Counted from the stretch's first letter, positions 12,225 to 24,579 are shown. The stretch: DNA of 64,000 bases from Peromyscus leucopus (GCF_004664715.2 NC_051075.1:37099958-37163957); one strand, 5' to 3'. A program made the numbers and translations. Notes: generated by a model not told the origin, from the sequence alone.

Positions 12225-12440
12225 GGGCCATCCAGAAGGCTTGGGGGTAAAGGTACTTGGTGCCAAGCCCGACAACCTGAGTTTAATCCCTGGTGCCCAC
12301 ATAATGAAAGGAGAGAACCAACTCCCAAAAGTTGTCTTTTGACTTCCACACATACACTATGGCACATGCATGCCCACAGATGTATGCGCGCGCACACGCA
12401 CACACACACACACGCACACACACACACACATACACACACA
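12225..12440 (+). repeat. B2-type SINE with (CA)n tail
   Basis: GGTACTTGGTGCCAAGCCC and TTTAATCCCTGGTGCCCAC mark the B2 body; it runs into CA and CGCGCGCACAC repeats at 12386-12440. Confidence 0.65.
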
Positions 12441-12892
12441 ATAAGTAAACAAAGAAATGTGATAAAAATGTCACAGAGAGACATAGAAATATAAGATGGT
12501 TAGTGTGATTGGAATCCTCATTTGGCAAGCTTCAGGTCTCTGGCCAGCTGAGGATCTCTATGGTAGTGATGTCTCTGCTGGCCACTAGGCAAAAACTTCT
12601 ATACATCAACAGTAGCCTCTTACCCAATAATCATAACAATCTTAATAACGTCACAATGATATGGCCTCACGTATGTGTCATAGTTTTAATACCTAGGGGG
12701 ATAAATATTGCCGCACTTCAGGCATATTACCACCAAATAGTGGTGTACCAGCTTCCAATGTCCTGTCTCTCACATGAAAGATGTCCTTACTTCCCTGTGC
12801 ATAGAACTTGGGTTTTAGTTTTTATATCATATACAGATATGGAGTGGTTTTTCCTTTCCTCTCCTCTCATTCCTCCCTTCCTCCCCCTCTGT

Positions 12893-12909
12893 CTCTGTCT
12901 CTGTCTCTG

Positions 12910-12945
<36 letters not shown>

Positions 12946-12975
12946 TCTCTGTCTGTCTCTGTCTCTCTCTCTGTG
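12893..12975. repeat. (CTCTGT)n/(CT)n microsatellite
   Basis: Tandem hexamers CTGTCT merge into CT dinucleotides. Ser/Leu-rich reading frames here are artefacts. Confidence 0.9.
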
Positions 12976-13283
12976 TATTCACAGGTGCCCAAATAAACAG
13001 CACTCACGTGGAGGTCAGAGGACGATGTTCAATGTTGGTCCTTGCCTTCCATCTTGTTGGAGACAGAATCTCTTTTGCTATTTGCTACCGTATACACCAG
13101 GCCACCTGTCCCTGGAACTTCCGGGGATTCTCCTGCCTCAGCTTCTCATCTTGTAGGAGCACTGGGGTACAGAGGTGCTGCTGTCCTCACTTTTACGTGG
13201 GTTCTGGGGATTCAAATTCAGGGTCTTCACATTTGTACAGCAAGAACTCTCACCCACTGGGCCATCTTCCCAGGAAACCTTAG
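12976..13283 (-). repeat. B2/B3-related SINE, antisense
   Basis: Ends with GGGATTCAAATTCAGGGTC and CACCCACTGGGCCATCTTCC, the reverse complement of a B2-type head. The middle is diverged. Confidence 0.55.
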
Positions 13284-13827
13284 TCTGGTTTTGAAGCAAG
13301 CAGCTCCACCCCAAAAATGCCAATGGAGGGGAGGAGGGCCACGCTCAAGCTAGCCTCCATCAAGTATTATAATTAAAGAGAAGGTTATGAACCCTTTTTC
13401 CTATTTCATTACATGCATGCAAGCTTGTAATTAATACGTCATTAAGACATTACAACCATATCAAAAGCAGTGACCAAGGAGAGACACCTATGTTCGCCTG
13501 TTACAGCCTTGCCAGCCTGACACCACAGTGAACAGATTAAACCGAAACAAAGTAAATTGTTCCCCTACCAGCATTTTTTTCTTCTGAAGAAGAAAGGATG
13601 AAAGCATTGGGTTCAAAGACTCAACTCATCCCACAGCTGGTTTCTCATCTTACTAGGGCCGTTGGAGCTCAGGGTTAGGGCCAGGGCAGTCAGAGCCTTG
13701 CGTAAGATTTTCTGCAAATCCTTGAAAAATAGAGATCTAGATAAAAACATGTGGTTGGTCCCAAGTGTGTAGATACTGGGTTAAACATTATTCTTGGTAT
13801 TTCTGTGAGGGTGTCTTGTTCGTCGTG

Positions 13828-13960
13828 GTTTTAAGACAGGGTCTTCTATAGCCCAGGCTGACCCTCAAATTCACAATGTAGCCGAGGATAACCTTGAACT
13901 CTGGATCTTCCTGCCCCCACCTCCCAAATGCTGGGAACAGCGCTCCGTGGATAGGCCCAG
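13828..13960 (-). repeat. Old B1-like SINE, antisense
   Basis: AAGACAGGGTCTTCTATAGC, CTTGAACTCTGGATC and CTCCCAAATGCTGGG are diverged B1 landmarks. Confidence 0.5.
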
Positions 13961-15452
13961 CTTTGGTGTACTGTAGCAGCAGACCACCCCACACATTGCA
14001 AGCACCAGCCCTCGGCACGTCTGCTCTGTTTCCCTACTCCACGGTAAACTTGCAACACACGGACAGAACAGAAAGTTGCCATTGGAGCTTTGCATAGTCA
14101 AGGACATTGACTGGTTAAATGGTTGAGTCCCCTTCCCTGCTTCTAGGCCCGAGTCACTCAGCTTCTCTTGCCACGAGTTTCCTCATCTGAAAAGCTAGAA
14201 ACGCTTTATGAATACTGTTGTATGATACTCGGTATTATTTTTACTTCTTATGTTTCCTAAATGAATAATACTAATGACCAACAGTTAGGACTTTATGCCA
14301 AGCTCTGTTGCAGACACATGCATTTCATTTAATCTGTCCAACAGCCCCACACGGTGAAATGTAGTGTGTTCTCAGTTTACAAATGAAGAGACGTGGGCAT
14401 GGAGACGTGTGGCCATTTGCCTGGGTGTGTGGCTGGGATGTGGCAGCTTTCCTGGGTCTGCCAGAACATGGGCACACCCTGATGATGAGGCTGGACCCCA
14501 AGGGAGTCAGCTACTCTCAATCTCATGGCCTCATATGCACCATGGGATATCCATCTTCTACTCGCTGATAGTGAGAATTCAGGGCATGACATTTGGGGCA
14601 GCGTCTAGCACACAATCTGCTGGGTACTCACTGGATGAGAAAAGAGTTTTGATTCAGAACCTGCTGTGAACTGTGTGCCTTGAATCTGATCCCAGGAGAC
14701 AGGGTGTGACGGGGCCTTAGGGAGGTGAGGAGGTCACAAGCGGGGGAGGGGGAGTGTCTTATAAATGGCATCAATGACTTGGCAAAACACGCAAGAGTTT
14801 CTTTCTCTACTTTCTACCACGTCAGGACACAGGGAGAAGGCCCCATGTGAAAATCAGGGCCCCTCCCAGATCCCAGATCTGTCGGGTTCTTGATCTTGGA
14901 TGTCCCAGATTCCCATGGTCGTTCCTCTGGGAGTCTGTGTCCTCATCTTTCATAAGGACACTAGTCATACCGGATTAAGATCCACTCTAATGACCTTGTT
15001 CGACTTAATTATGCTCAAAAAGCCCTATCTTATCTCATTAGTCACACTCAGAGGTGCTGGTGATTAGGGTTTCAACATATGATGATCGGTGGGGGCACAG
15101 GGAAGCCCACAATGAGGGAAAAGTTCTGCTTTATCTAGAGAAAGTACTTGACAATCAACTCATAATAAAGTCTGCCTGAACATCTTCAGACAGTCAAAGT
15201 CACTGTCCTTTAAGAACATGTTTCATTGAACAAGTCGGGTGTGGTGATCCTGGGGGCCTCGGTATCCTAGTCCTGGGGTGCAGGTGAGTGAGGGAAGGCA
15301 GGCAGCCCTAGAGACACCTGTCTTCCCAATTACACATCTCTTTTCCTGGTACCCCCCAGTCAGGCCACTTGGCCACTTCTGGGTTAGTGTTGCTAATTCC
15401 AGGTCCTTCCCTTCATTCATTCAACAGAGAAAATCTGAGGACACAAGGGGGG
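13961..15452. other. Unassigned intergenic sequence
   Basis: No repeat family or gene recognised in this 1.5 kb. It could be ancient repeat or conserved non-coding DNA. Confidence 0.4.
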
Positions 15453-16350
15453 TGTTGTGGAATATTACTTTAACTGTGTAAAGGTGTGTTACTTTTGTTT
15501 ATGCTGCATTTGTTTAATTATGTAAAATGTGTTACATTTGTTTCACCTTGCCTGCCTAAGATTGGGCTAATAAAAAAGCTGAATGGTCAATAGCTTGGCA
15601 GGAGACGGATAGGTGGGGCTGGATAGGCAGAGAGAATAAAAATGGGAAGAGAGAGAAGAGATTGAGGAGAAAGAGGGGGATACATCTGGGGCCAGAAGCC
15701 AGGCAGCCACCAGACAGATAGACATGAGGAGCAGAGAAAGTAAGATATACACAAGGACAGAAAGGTAAAAAGCCCTGAAGCAAAACACAGATGAAGAGAA
15801 ACAGGTTAAGTTCTGACCAAGCATTCATAACTGTTGTTGGTTGTTTTTTCTCTTTTGGGGGCCCACCACCCAGCTCCCAAATAAATCACACATGGAGACT
15901 TATTATTGCTTATAAATGCCTGGCCTTAGCTTGGCTTGTTTCTTGTCAGTGTTCCTCAACTTATCCCATCTACCTTTTGCCTCTGGGCTTTTTCCATTCT
16001 CTTACTTCTGTAAATCTTACTCTTACTCTGTGGCTTGCTGTGTAACTGGGTGGCTGGCCCCTGAAGTCCTCCTCCTTCTCTGGCTACTTCTTTGATCTTT
16101 TCTCCTCCCAGATTTCTCCTTCTATATCTTCTCTCTGCCTGCCAGCCTCATCTATTCTTTCTCCTGCCTTGCTATTGGCCGTTCAGATCTTTATGAGACT
16201 TTATCAGGTGTTTTACACAGGCACAGTCACACAGCTTCACAGAGTTAAACAAATGCAACATAAACACAAGTAATATAACTTAAAACAATATTCTACAGAA
16301 CATAAGTAATAATAAGTCTCTGTGTCATGATTTGGGAGCTGACTGGTGAT
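15453..16350 (+). mobile_element. ERV LTR of a cricetid-type family, split by a nested LTR
   Basis: It opens TGTTGTGGAATATTA and contains the family hallmarks CTAATAAAAAAGCTGAATGG, GGCAGGAG and GATAGG. It is interrupted at 15830 by an antisense relative and resumes at 16301 with AATAAGTCTCTGTGTCATG and TTTGGGAGCTG. The family resembles the mys-type LTRs of New World cricetids as I remember them; the name is not certain. Confidence 0.65.
15831..16300 (-). mobile_element. Nested antisense LTR of the same family
   Basis: On the minus strand this segment reads TTCTGTAGAATATTG..., then the same CACCTGATAAAG, GGCAGGAG and TTTGGGAGCTGG landmarks as the host LTR. The short sequence CATAA occurs on both sides (15826-15830 and 16301-16305), a candidate 5-bp target-site duplication. 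The exact ends are not canonical, so borders are approximate. Confidence 0.6.
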
Positions 16351-17037
16351 ACAGGTAGGGAGCCCCTTTCCCTCCACACCATGACACAGTCACCCACAGC
16401 TCCTCCTTCCCCCGGCCCCCTCTCTTCTACAGAAGAGGCTGGTCAGGATAGACCCTGTAAAGTGATTGGCGGTGCAGAGACCCCCGCCCCCAGGACTAGA
16501 GTAACAGCTTCTTCCGTCTCCCCACTGCTTAGGAGTGTGACTAAAATCAGAGGAAAACCAAAGCAGTTACAGGCGCCAGCCGCTGCTGCCTCAGGGGCGT
16601 GGCACGGGATGGATGCCTGAGAGAAGCTGCTCTTTCCCTGAAGACTGCCCGCGCTCAGGAAGGGTGGAAGACACCAGTGGGCACATGGGTCAGCCAGGTG
16701 ACCCGGAGCAGCTGGAGTCTCTGGGTGACACAGCTGGGGTGTGGTCCAGGCTTTCCCTGTGTGTGCATCCTGAGTTCATCAAGTCCTCAGCTGGTGCTCT
16801 GAAGATGCGGAGTGTTGTGGCAATCATGGTGATTTCCTGGTCTCTGCCCCTTATCGTCTGTGACCTTCAGGGGGGCGGGCACAGGACTTCCATTCTCTGA
16901 GGAATGCTGGCAACAGAGACCCAGCCCCAGGACACTCATATATTTCTGCGGCTGCTTCTCAGCAGGAATCCTTCCCACAGGCCAGGCTCTGTGGGGAACG
17001 TGGCACTTGGGAATCCCAGTACCCAAGGCTTTCCTCT

Positions 17038-17392
17038 TGTAGGATAATCTTTTTGTGCACTGTGAAGATGTGTCTCTGCCAAGGCACCTTCTGATTGGTT
17101 TAATAAAGAGCTGAATAGCCAATAGTTTGGCAGGAGAGGATAGGCGGGACTTCCAGGCAGAGATGGGAACTCTGGAAAGAACAGAGGCGGGATTCGCCAG
17201 CCAGACATGGAGAAAATGGTTGGACAGTACTGAACAGAGGTAATGAGCCACGTGACAGAATGTAGATGAATATAAATGGGTTAATTTAAGTTATAAGAGC
17301 TAGTTGGGAACAAGCCTAAGCTAAGGCCAAGCTTTCATAATTAATAAGTCTCCATGTCATTATTTGGGAGCTGGCGGTATAGAGAAAGTTCA
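17038..17392 (+). mobile_element. Third LTR of the same family, plus strand
   Basis: This has the same landmarks in the same order: GGTTTAATAAAGAGCTGAAT, GGCAGGAGAGGATAGGCGG, GGGTTAATTTAAG, AATAAGTCTCCATG and TTTGGGAGCTGGCGG. It is about 350 bp with no sign of internal retroviral genes, so it is a solo LTR. No clean target-site duplication was found. Confidence 0.6.
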
Positions 17393-17509
17393 ACTTCCTG
17401 AGTCCCTTCAGCAAGGCCTTCTCATGCTCACGAATCAAAACATCTTTAGCCTGATAAGTAGACCCGTGGTCCCTCATTTATTCAAGAACAATGAAATTAG
17501 AGTAGTGAG

Positions 17510-17632
17510 CTGAGGGTGGGTGTGGTGGCATTCATTTTTATTCCCAGCATCCAGGAGGCAGAGTCAGGCGGATCTCTGTGAGTCCCAGGCCAGCCAGGGT
17601 TACATAGTGAGACCCTGTCTCAAAACAAAACC
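17510..17632 (+). repeat. B1 SINE
   Basis: GGGTGTGGTGGCATTC through GAGACCCTGTCTCAAAAC. Confidence 0.8.
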
Positions 17633-18789
17633 AAAATACTGCTCTGAGGAGTGAAACTAAATACATTTGGAAACCCAAGTCATAATAAGAATACCAAACC
17701 TTCAACCAACGGCCAGCAGGTGACAATCTCTGTTCAGGAACCCGCCCCTTTGCATGACAGTGTGACCTGCTGGCATCCCAGCAGCTACCATGGCCAGCAG
17801 CAGGCTTACAAATGAAGAGAGATGCCGACCACTCACTCTGGTCACTCTGGGGAGAGAGAGAAAGCACTCCTAGGTTGCTGAGACCTGACCCAAGGTCAAC
17901 CGAGGTCTGAAAAGAAGGCCGTGAGGCCTGGGGGAGCGGAGCCCTCTCTGCCCCGACCCCCTCTCCAAAGCATCCTCAGGGAATCCTGCTGCTCATCCTG
18001 AGATTCCCCCCTCCCCACAGACAGCTGCTGTGAACAGAGGATGCCAAGGGCACCTCTGGAGAACTAACTCAGTTTACTTCCTCAGATGGTATATGCCGAC
18101 TGAGAAGGAGACGGAGGGAATTAGGCCTTTACTCCACTGTATCAGCAATGGGAACTTAGACCTTTCTGGTTCTTCTATTCTTTTTCCTGTTTGAGCATCC
18201 CAACAACTCCGTGGACAGACTGAACAAATGCACTTCCTGTCCCCCATCAGCACTGTGCTCTGGATGAAAAACACAGGCGAAAGACTTTCCTCGGGAACCA
18301 CAGCCAGCCATCAGCAGACAGGGCAGGGGCTCAGCGTTTAACTTCGGACTTCTGGCTTGTCCAGAGCTTACACTAAATCGTGCTGAAGCAAATCTGTAAT
18401 GGGAAGAGGCAGGGCTGACCTGAGGGGATCCGCTCTGCCCCTCTTCTAGTCACAGTCACGTGCAATACTGACTGTTCAGAAAGAGGTTGGAAACTCAAGG
18501 GCAGAGGCCAGGGACATCTCTTGAGGTAGGAGGAGAGTTTGACGAAGCGGTGGGTGGGTGGAGGAGAAGGGTGTGTGTGAGGGGTGGGGAGGGGATGGGT
18601 CAGCTCCGAACTAGGCCAGCCTGAGCAGGGGGAGTCTCTTATTCAGACTCCTCTCTCCTGTTCTGGAGACACGGGTAAGAGGGGCAAAGCCACAGACCCC
18701 TCTAGTCTTTTAGCGATCCTTCGTGAACAGTCTCATGGCCTTCACACTTCCACACACACATCCGCTCATATCCGCTCTCTGCTCACACT
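17633..18789. other. Unassigned intergenic sequence
   Basis: Unique-looking sequence without recognisable coding exons. Confidence 0.4.
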
Positions 18790-18940
18790 TCACAAGCCAG
18801 AGATGGAGGAGGGAGGGAAAGAGGGAGAGAGGGAGAGAGAGAGGAAGAAGAAGAGGAGCGGAGAGGAGGGGAAGGGAGGGGAGGGGAGGGGAGGGGAGGG
18901 GAGGGGAGGGGAGAGGAGGAGAGGGGAGAGAGGACCAGAG
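18790..18940. repeat. Polypurine GA/(GGGGA)n tract
   Basis: About 150 nt almost free of pyrimidines on the plus strand, with about nine consecutive GGGGA units near 18873-18915. Mirror-type purine runs like this can form triplex or quadruplex DNA. Confidence 0.9.
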
Positions 18941-19258
18941 TAGAGGTGAGAGATCTTTATCTGCAGGCACAACATTGATCCTGATTGCATGAAGCAAAGT
19001 CGTAAAAGGCAACACCAAGATTCATTTTGACAGTCTCAAGCCCACCCTTTTCCAGTCCCAGCACTTAATCGGCTTGCACATTGGCTGATAATTTAATACC
19101 CCTACAAATACAGCCAATCATGTCTGTCACTAGTGTTGCTCTTAAGATTGGCTTAGGACCCTGTGGTAGGAACAATAGTGAATGTCTGTCTTCTGTTGTT
19201 GAAATGATAGCCCCTTCGAGAGTCAAGGGTCTTTCTGGAAAGTTTTGAAACTCAGTCT

Positions 19259-19435
19259 TTATTTTATTTATTTATTTATTTATTATTTATTTATTTATTT
19301 TGGTGGTGCTGGGGAGCAGTTTCATTATGTAGTCTACACTGGTCTCAAACTCACCACGTAGCCCAGGCTAGCCCTAAACTCTTGTTCCTCCTGACCCCAG
19401 CCTGTTCAATGCTAGCATTATAGGTCTAGCTACCA
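19259..19435 (-). repeat. (TTTA)n plus old B1-like SINE, antisense
   Basis: A TTTA run (19259-19300) is followed by diverged B1 landmarks such as CTGGTCTCAAACTCACCACG. Confidence 0.55.
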
Positions 19436-19930
19436 TTTTCTTTTTGAGTTTCCTCCTCCTTAATCTGGTCTCAGACTTCAAGCCCTTGGTACACCGAGTT
19501 TCCAGTGGAGGGGCTGTGGGTCACGTGCTCGCTGTCAAGCCTCTCGCGCTGAGTTGAGCCTCAGGAGCCAGCAGTCTCAGAGAGACCTGGTTCCCCATAG
19601 TTGTTTTCTGACCCCCACGCTACACACGCATGCAGGCGAGCATCTGCGCGTCCTAGAGATCTCCTACCCCATCTACACCAGATAGAGACCCGTCCAAAAC
19701 AACCCCCACCCCCAGGGTTCAGAGAAGACGGAGAAGGGGAAATGGAAAGAATGCCCGGGCCAGAGGACGGGGTGCGGCTGCAGAGTGCTTTCTGGACACG
19801 ACATGGTTATTGCAGTTGGTCATGAGTCGGTGTGTCGCAGGGTGGGATGACATCTGTTGAAAAGCCCGTCGGGTGCTGTCGACAAATACATGCGACTACA
19901 TCAAACACGGTCTCACTGTCGCTGGAACGT

Positions 19931-19940
19931 ACGTGTGTGT

Positions 19941-19987
<47 letters not shown>
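19931..19987. repeat. (GT)n microsatellite
   Basis: About 27 GT units with a few interruptions. Confidence 0.95.
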
Positions 19988-19990
<3 letters not shown>

Positions 19991-21353
19991 TGTCTGATTG
20001 GTGGGGAGGAAGGAGGGGAAAGAGCATGGACCATCTGCAAGCCATATTTAGGAGTATAAACCGAATTATATAGGCAATAAAAAGTTACTTTAAAGATTTC
20101 AGCAGGGACTAGGGGAGGTGGGGTCTGAGCTCGGCCTGTGGCTGTGGGGGCAGAGGAGAAGCGCAGAGTTGAGAGCCATTGTGGCACCTGACTGAAAGCC
20201 ACACAGCCAGTCAGACAGGTCCACGAAGCTCGCTGAAGGAAGTCAAGGCCCCTGCAGCCCACAAAGCACCCTGTACACAACAGGGCCCTTTTCTCTGGCA
20301 GAGAAGAGTTACAGAACATATTATTGCTACAGGCTTTACCAACACCCGCCAGGAAATTGTCATGTATACACATTGTGCGATTTTAGAATCAACAGTTACA
20401 ATGTACTTTTTTTTTTTTTTAATTGCAAAAACAACAAGGATATCTGCTACGTGACTTGCACCCTCTGCCATGGTGCCCAGCCTAAACACTCTGCAATGCT
20501 GGCTGGTATGTGCAGCGGGCACATACCTATCTAGGCTCGGAAGCAGAAGATGAAGTCTAGAAATCACTCCCATGGTATAGATGGAGAAAAGGTCCAAGGG
20601 AAGACCCAGAGAAATACCAAGGTAAATTAGGTGAAAAGGAATCAACAGAGGTAGAATCGTCCAATGCTTTCTGCCATGGCTTCAGTAACAAGGAGAGGAG
20701 GGGCCCCGGGATGGGTTAACCCTGCTGCGTGGGGTGCCTGAGGAGTGCAGCGGGGACTTGGGTGTGTTTTGGGGAAGGGCTTGGAGTTGCGGTTTGAGGC
20801 GGAGTGAGGGGCGGAGCTGACGATACTTCCTCACTGAGGCCTCCATTTACTTTGCTGTAATTCGCTGTAGTCACCGGTCTTGGGGGAGAGTCTGGCAGTC
20901 TGAGCACAGCCGACTTATGACACAGGAAGTGAGAGGCCAGGCTAGGACTCATACCTGACACCCAGCTCCACCTTCTGCAAGGACCTGGAAGGACGCAGGC
21001 AGGCGTGTGCTGTGACAGGGACAGTCTTAAGTGCTGGGAAGAGGAGAAGGCCAACTTGCGAGACACCTCCCTGCCTCCCCTGTCAGTCAGCGGAGGCACC
21101 AGACTGGAGACAGAGCTGCGCTGGGAGTGCAGATGTTATAGAAACCTCCAGATGTGATGTTCCAGTGCCGTCAGGGTATTTGAAAAGTTTAAGGTGAACC
21201 TGACTTCGTATTTATTCATGCAATTGTTTCGTACCTTCAGATTAGAGAGTGTCAAGACAACTGGTGGATACTCAGGTTATTCCAAATAAATTGGTAAGGT
21301 AACTCAAAGTTAATTGTAGCTTTCCTCCCTATTTTATATTTATTTAAAAATTT
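19988..21353. other. Unassigned intergenic sequence
   Basis: Moderately GC-rich in 20.1-21.1 kb. ORFs up to 188 codons overlap the GT repeat and show no family motif. Confidence 0.4.
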
Positions 21354-21466
21354 TCAAGACATGGTTTCTCTGTGTAATAGCTCAGGATGTCCTAGAACCC
21401 GTTCTGTAGATCAGGTTGGCCTCCAGAGTGCTGGGATTAAAGGCGTGTGCCACCACCGCCCAACTT
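21354..21466 (-). repeat. B1 SINE, antisense, internally deleted
   Basis: CAAGACATGGTTTCTCTGTG through GGCGTGTGCCACCACC, missing the middle of the consensus. Confidence 0.75.
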
Positions 21467-21917
21467 TTTCCCGTATTGTAAAAAGCACCCTGTCTCATGC
21501 CCATTTCTGCTTGCCTGCCTCAGTCTCTATCCAGCTGTAGATGGGGCAGAGGATCTCTAAGCCCCGTCCCTTTCTGAAGAGCTACTGGCAACTGATAGTT
21601 TCTGAAGAGAATCGTTCTTTCTTGAGGGTGTGTCCATGGGTAAGACTCATGCTCCAAGGGACGGCTCCACACCCACGCACATATGGGCAGTGAAGAGGTG
21701 TGTCCTGCGTTTCCGAGAAGCCGAAGACTCACTGGCTAACAGGTGAAGGGAACGGAAACGAATTGAGGATGCTGTCCCCTTTACATCCATGTTTTAAACA
21801 GAATTTCAATTTAAAAAAAATTAAAATATAATTATATTATTTTCCCCTTTCCCTTTCCTCCCTCTAATCCTCCATGTCCCCGCAACTCCTTGCTCCCTCT
21901 TGAAATCATGGCCTCTT

Positions 21918-22456
21918 ATTTATTTATTTATTTTCAGTTTCTTTTCTTTTTTTAAAATTTTATTTATTTTATTTTACAATACCATTCAGTTCTACATATC
22001 AGCCACGGATTCCCCTATTCTCCCCCCTCCCACCCCCTCCCTTACCCCCCCCCACCCCCCATTCCCACCTCCTCCAGGGCAAAGCCTCCCCCGAGAACTG
22101 CGATCAACCTGGTAGACTCAGTCCAGGCAGGTCCAGTCCCTTCCTCCCAGACTGAGCCAAGCGTCCCTGCATAAGCTCCAGGTTTCAAACAGCCAACTCA
22201 TGCAATGAGCACAGGACTTGGTCCCACTGCCTAGTTGCCTCCCAAACAGATCAAGCCAATCGACTGTCTCACCTATTCAGAGGGCCTGATCCAGCTGGGG
22301 GCCCCTCAGCCTTTGGTTCATAGTTCATGTGTTTCCATTCATTTGGCTATTTTTTTTCAATAATTGAGTAAAACCAAAATTTATTATAAGCCACAGTCAT
22401 CCTAGGGACCTCCATGCTATATATATAGCCTCCATGGTTCTATGGGTTGTGGTCTG
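21918..22456 (-). mobile_element. 5'-truncated LINE-1 3' end, antisense, with perfect target-site duplication
   Basis: The sequence matches rodent L1 3' UTR style (poly-T side at left, then C-rich and TCCAGGGCAAAGCC). The 16-bp GAAATCATGGCCTCTT flanks it exactly at 21902-21917 and 22457-22472. That is a textbook L1 insertion signature. Confidence 0.75.
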
Positions 22457-22485
22457 GAAATCATGGCCTCTTTTTAACTATTGTG

Positions 22486-22488
<3 letters not shown>

Positions 22489-22532
<44 letters not shown>
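22489..22532. repeat. (CA)n microsatellite
   Basis: About 22 CA units just after the L1 insertion. Confidence 0.95.
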
Positions 22533-22535
<3 letters not shown>

Positions 22536-23734
22536 TGAATGCTTAAATGCATGAATACAATCGTCTCAGTCCATCTAGTGTTACTTGTGTGTATAGGATC
22601 TCAGGGCTGAAGACTTGGTATTGGATAACCACTTAGGGAAGAGTATTTCTCCCCCTTCCCCCCTCGGCATTCCTTAGCTGTCTATAGTTTCTTAGGCAGG
22701 TGCGGCACCCCTGAGACCCCCACTCCACGTTGGCATGTCTATTGGTGTACTCGGTCAGGTCTCCTTTGGGCAGCCATATTGTCGAGCTACCGTGGGGTTA
22801 ACTTCCCTCTCGTTTCCTAGAGACACGTCCTCACAGCAGCTCTCCTGGTCCCTGGATGTTACAGTCTTTCCCCACCCTCTCCTGAGATTCCCTGGGTCTG
22901 CGTGCAGGTGTGTCCATTGGAACTGGAGCCACGGATCACTTGTTCTCTGCATTTCTGACCAGCTGTGGTTTTCTGCGATGCTCTCTGTCTGTTGTCAAGA
23001 TCAGTTTCTTTGACGAGCTTTAGAAGGATAACTATTTAGAACGCAGTTAGGAATTCTGCGGGTTTAATGACGTGGTGGTAGTAGGTTTTCTTGTAAGATC
23101 CGTGACGTCACTAACCTGGGGCAGTTGTCTGGGTTTCCAGAACCAGGCATGGTTTCCCTCTTGTCGGCAGGCCTTAAGTCCAATTGGAAGCTGTCGGCAG
23201 CCACCAAGGTATCAGTGCCTCGCTGCCCCCTTAGGGCTCTCCTGCCATTCTGGCCATCATTGTGGGTCAGGGGTGTCACAGTTGGTGGTACTTTGATGGG
23301 TTTCCAGGAACTTCTCAGCTAAGTCCCACCTTCCACAGCCCCCTCTAGCCTGCTGTCCTGGACCTCTGTGTTTTCTCTGTTTTGCAAAAGTACCACACCC
23401 TACTAACCCCATGCCTTGCCATACAGGATTCTTCTTCTTCTTCTTCAACAAGAACAACCTCTCCACTCTCCCTCTCTTGACTCCGGACTCCCCTGGGATG
23501 AAGGTGGGCTTACAAGAGCAGGTGATGAAGTCTGGGGTGGACATAAAGGGGAATGGCAGGCACACCGCTGAACTCATACTCTGACCACTGTGCCGTTTTG
23601 TCTCTTTTGGGGTCAGTTACCACAGTCTGACTTAGAACGGCCATCTGGGGAGGCTAGGGAGCCTGGCTCTTCCCTTCCCTTCTTCACAGACCTTACCCTA
23701 CTACCTGTCACAACGAGTCAATGCCATTGTGTAC
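22533..23734. other. Unassigned intergenic sequence
   Basis: No exon or repeat family recognised. Confidence 0.4.
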
Positions 23735-23775
23735 ATTATTTATCTCCTGGCTCTGACAAAATACTCCAAAAAACA

Positions 23776-23806
<31 letters not shown>

Positions 23807-24160
23807 GGTTTTGTTTTTTGAGACAGGGCTTCTCTGTGTAGCTTTGTGCCTTTCCTGGAACTCACTTTGGAGACCAGGCTGGCCTCAAACTCACAGAGAT
23901 CCGCCTGCCTCTGCCTCCCGAGTGCTGGGATTAAAGGCAAAAACAAAACTCTTAAGGAAGGGCTTATTTAGGCTCAGTTTGAGGGTACAGTCCATTACAG
24001 TAGGGGAGCCACAGGAGAGAGGCATGTCTGGTACAGCTCAGTCCTGACTCCACGGAATGGCACCACCCACACTTGGGGTGGGTCTTCCCCACGCAATCCG
24101 ATCTAGACAACCCTTCAAGACCGCCCAGAGGTTTGTGCTGTTTCTCCCTCAAGAGAAAAG
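23735..24160 (-). repeat. Rodent interspersed repeat, split by a B1
   Basis: Segments GACAAAATACTCC, AAGGAAGGGCTTATTTAGGC, GGAATGGCACCACCCACACT and GGTGGGTCTTCCCCACGC belong to a common rodent repeat. The B1 at 23810-23936 interrupts it, with AAAACAAAACT-type flanks. Confidence 0.5.
23780..23936 (-). repeat. B1 SINE, antisense, with long poly-T
   Basis: A 27-nt T run is followed by GAGACAGGGCTTCTCTGTGT through GTGCTGGGATTAAAGGC. The flanks AAAACAAAACT repeat on both sides. Confidence 0.9.
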
Positions 24161-24204
24161 TAGACTATTCACGTGTGGGTTCTATGGGGTGGTGATTTAG
24201 GAGC

Positions 24205-24420
24205 CAGGGTGGGGGTTCATACCTGTCATCTCGGCATTTGCGAGGCTGAGCCAGGGGGTTTACAACCAGTTCAAAGCTAGCCTGGGCTACACAGCGAGTT
24301 CTAGGCTGACCTGACCCAAAAGGTGAGACTCTGCCTCAAAAAAAAAAAAAAAAACAAAAAAAAAACAAACAAAAAACAAAACAAAACAAAACAAAAACAA
24401 AACAAAACAAAACAAAAAAA
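24205..24420 (+). repeat. Old B1-like SINE with long AAAAC-rich tail
   Basis: GGGTTCATACCTGTCATCTC and CCTGGGCTACACAGCGAG mark the body; the tail from 24338 is (A)n with repeated AACAAA units. Confidence 0.65.
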
Positions 24421-24579
24421 CCAAGGGAGCAAATAAGCAAAAATGAACAGGGCTATCATGCAAAGCTCACAGGGAATTCCAGGCCTACTGTCCCAGGCCT
24501 CCCCTGTTATCAGCCAGACTCTTCACAGAGAGCAGACTGGGTATGAATGTCTAATACTTGTTTCAAGAGTGAAAAGAGC

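Noticed and set aside
12509..13156. 215-codon plus-strand ORF
   Set aside because: Its centre is CTCTGT repeat translated as Leu/Cys/Ser and the ends are unique plus B2 sequence; no domain is visible.
18710..19018. Pro/Leu/Ser-rich and Arg/Glu-rich ORFs
   Set aside because: Products of the GGGGA polypurine tract read on both strands.
19807..20373. 188-codon minus-strand ORF
   Set aside because: Contains a His-Thr run from the GT repeat and no recognisable protein family; no splice or promoter support.
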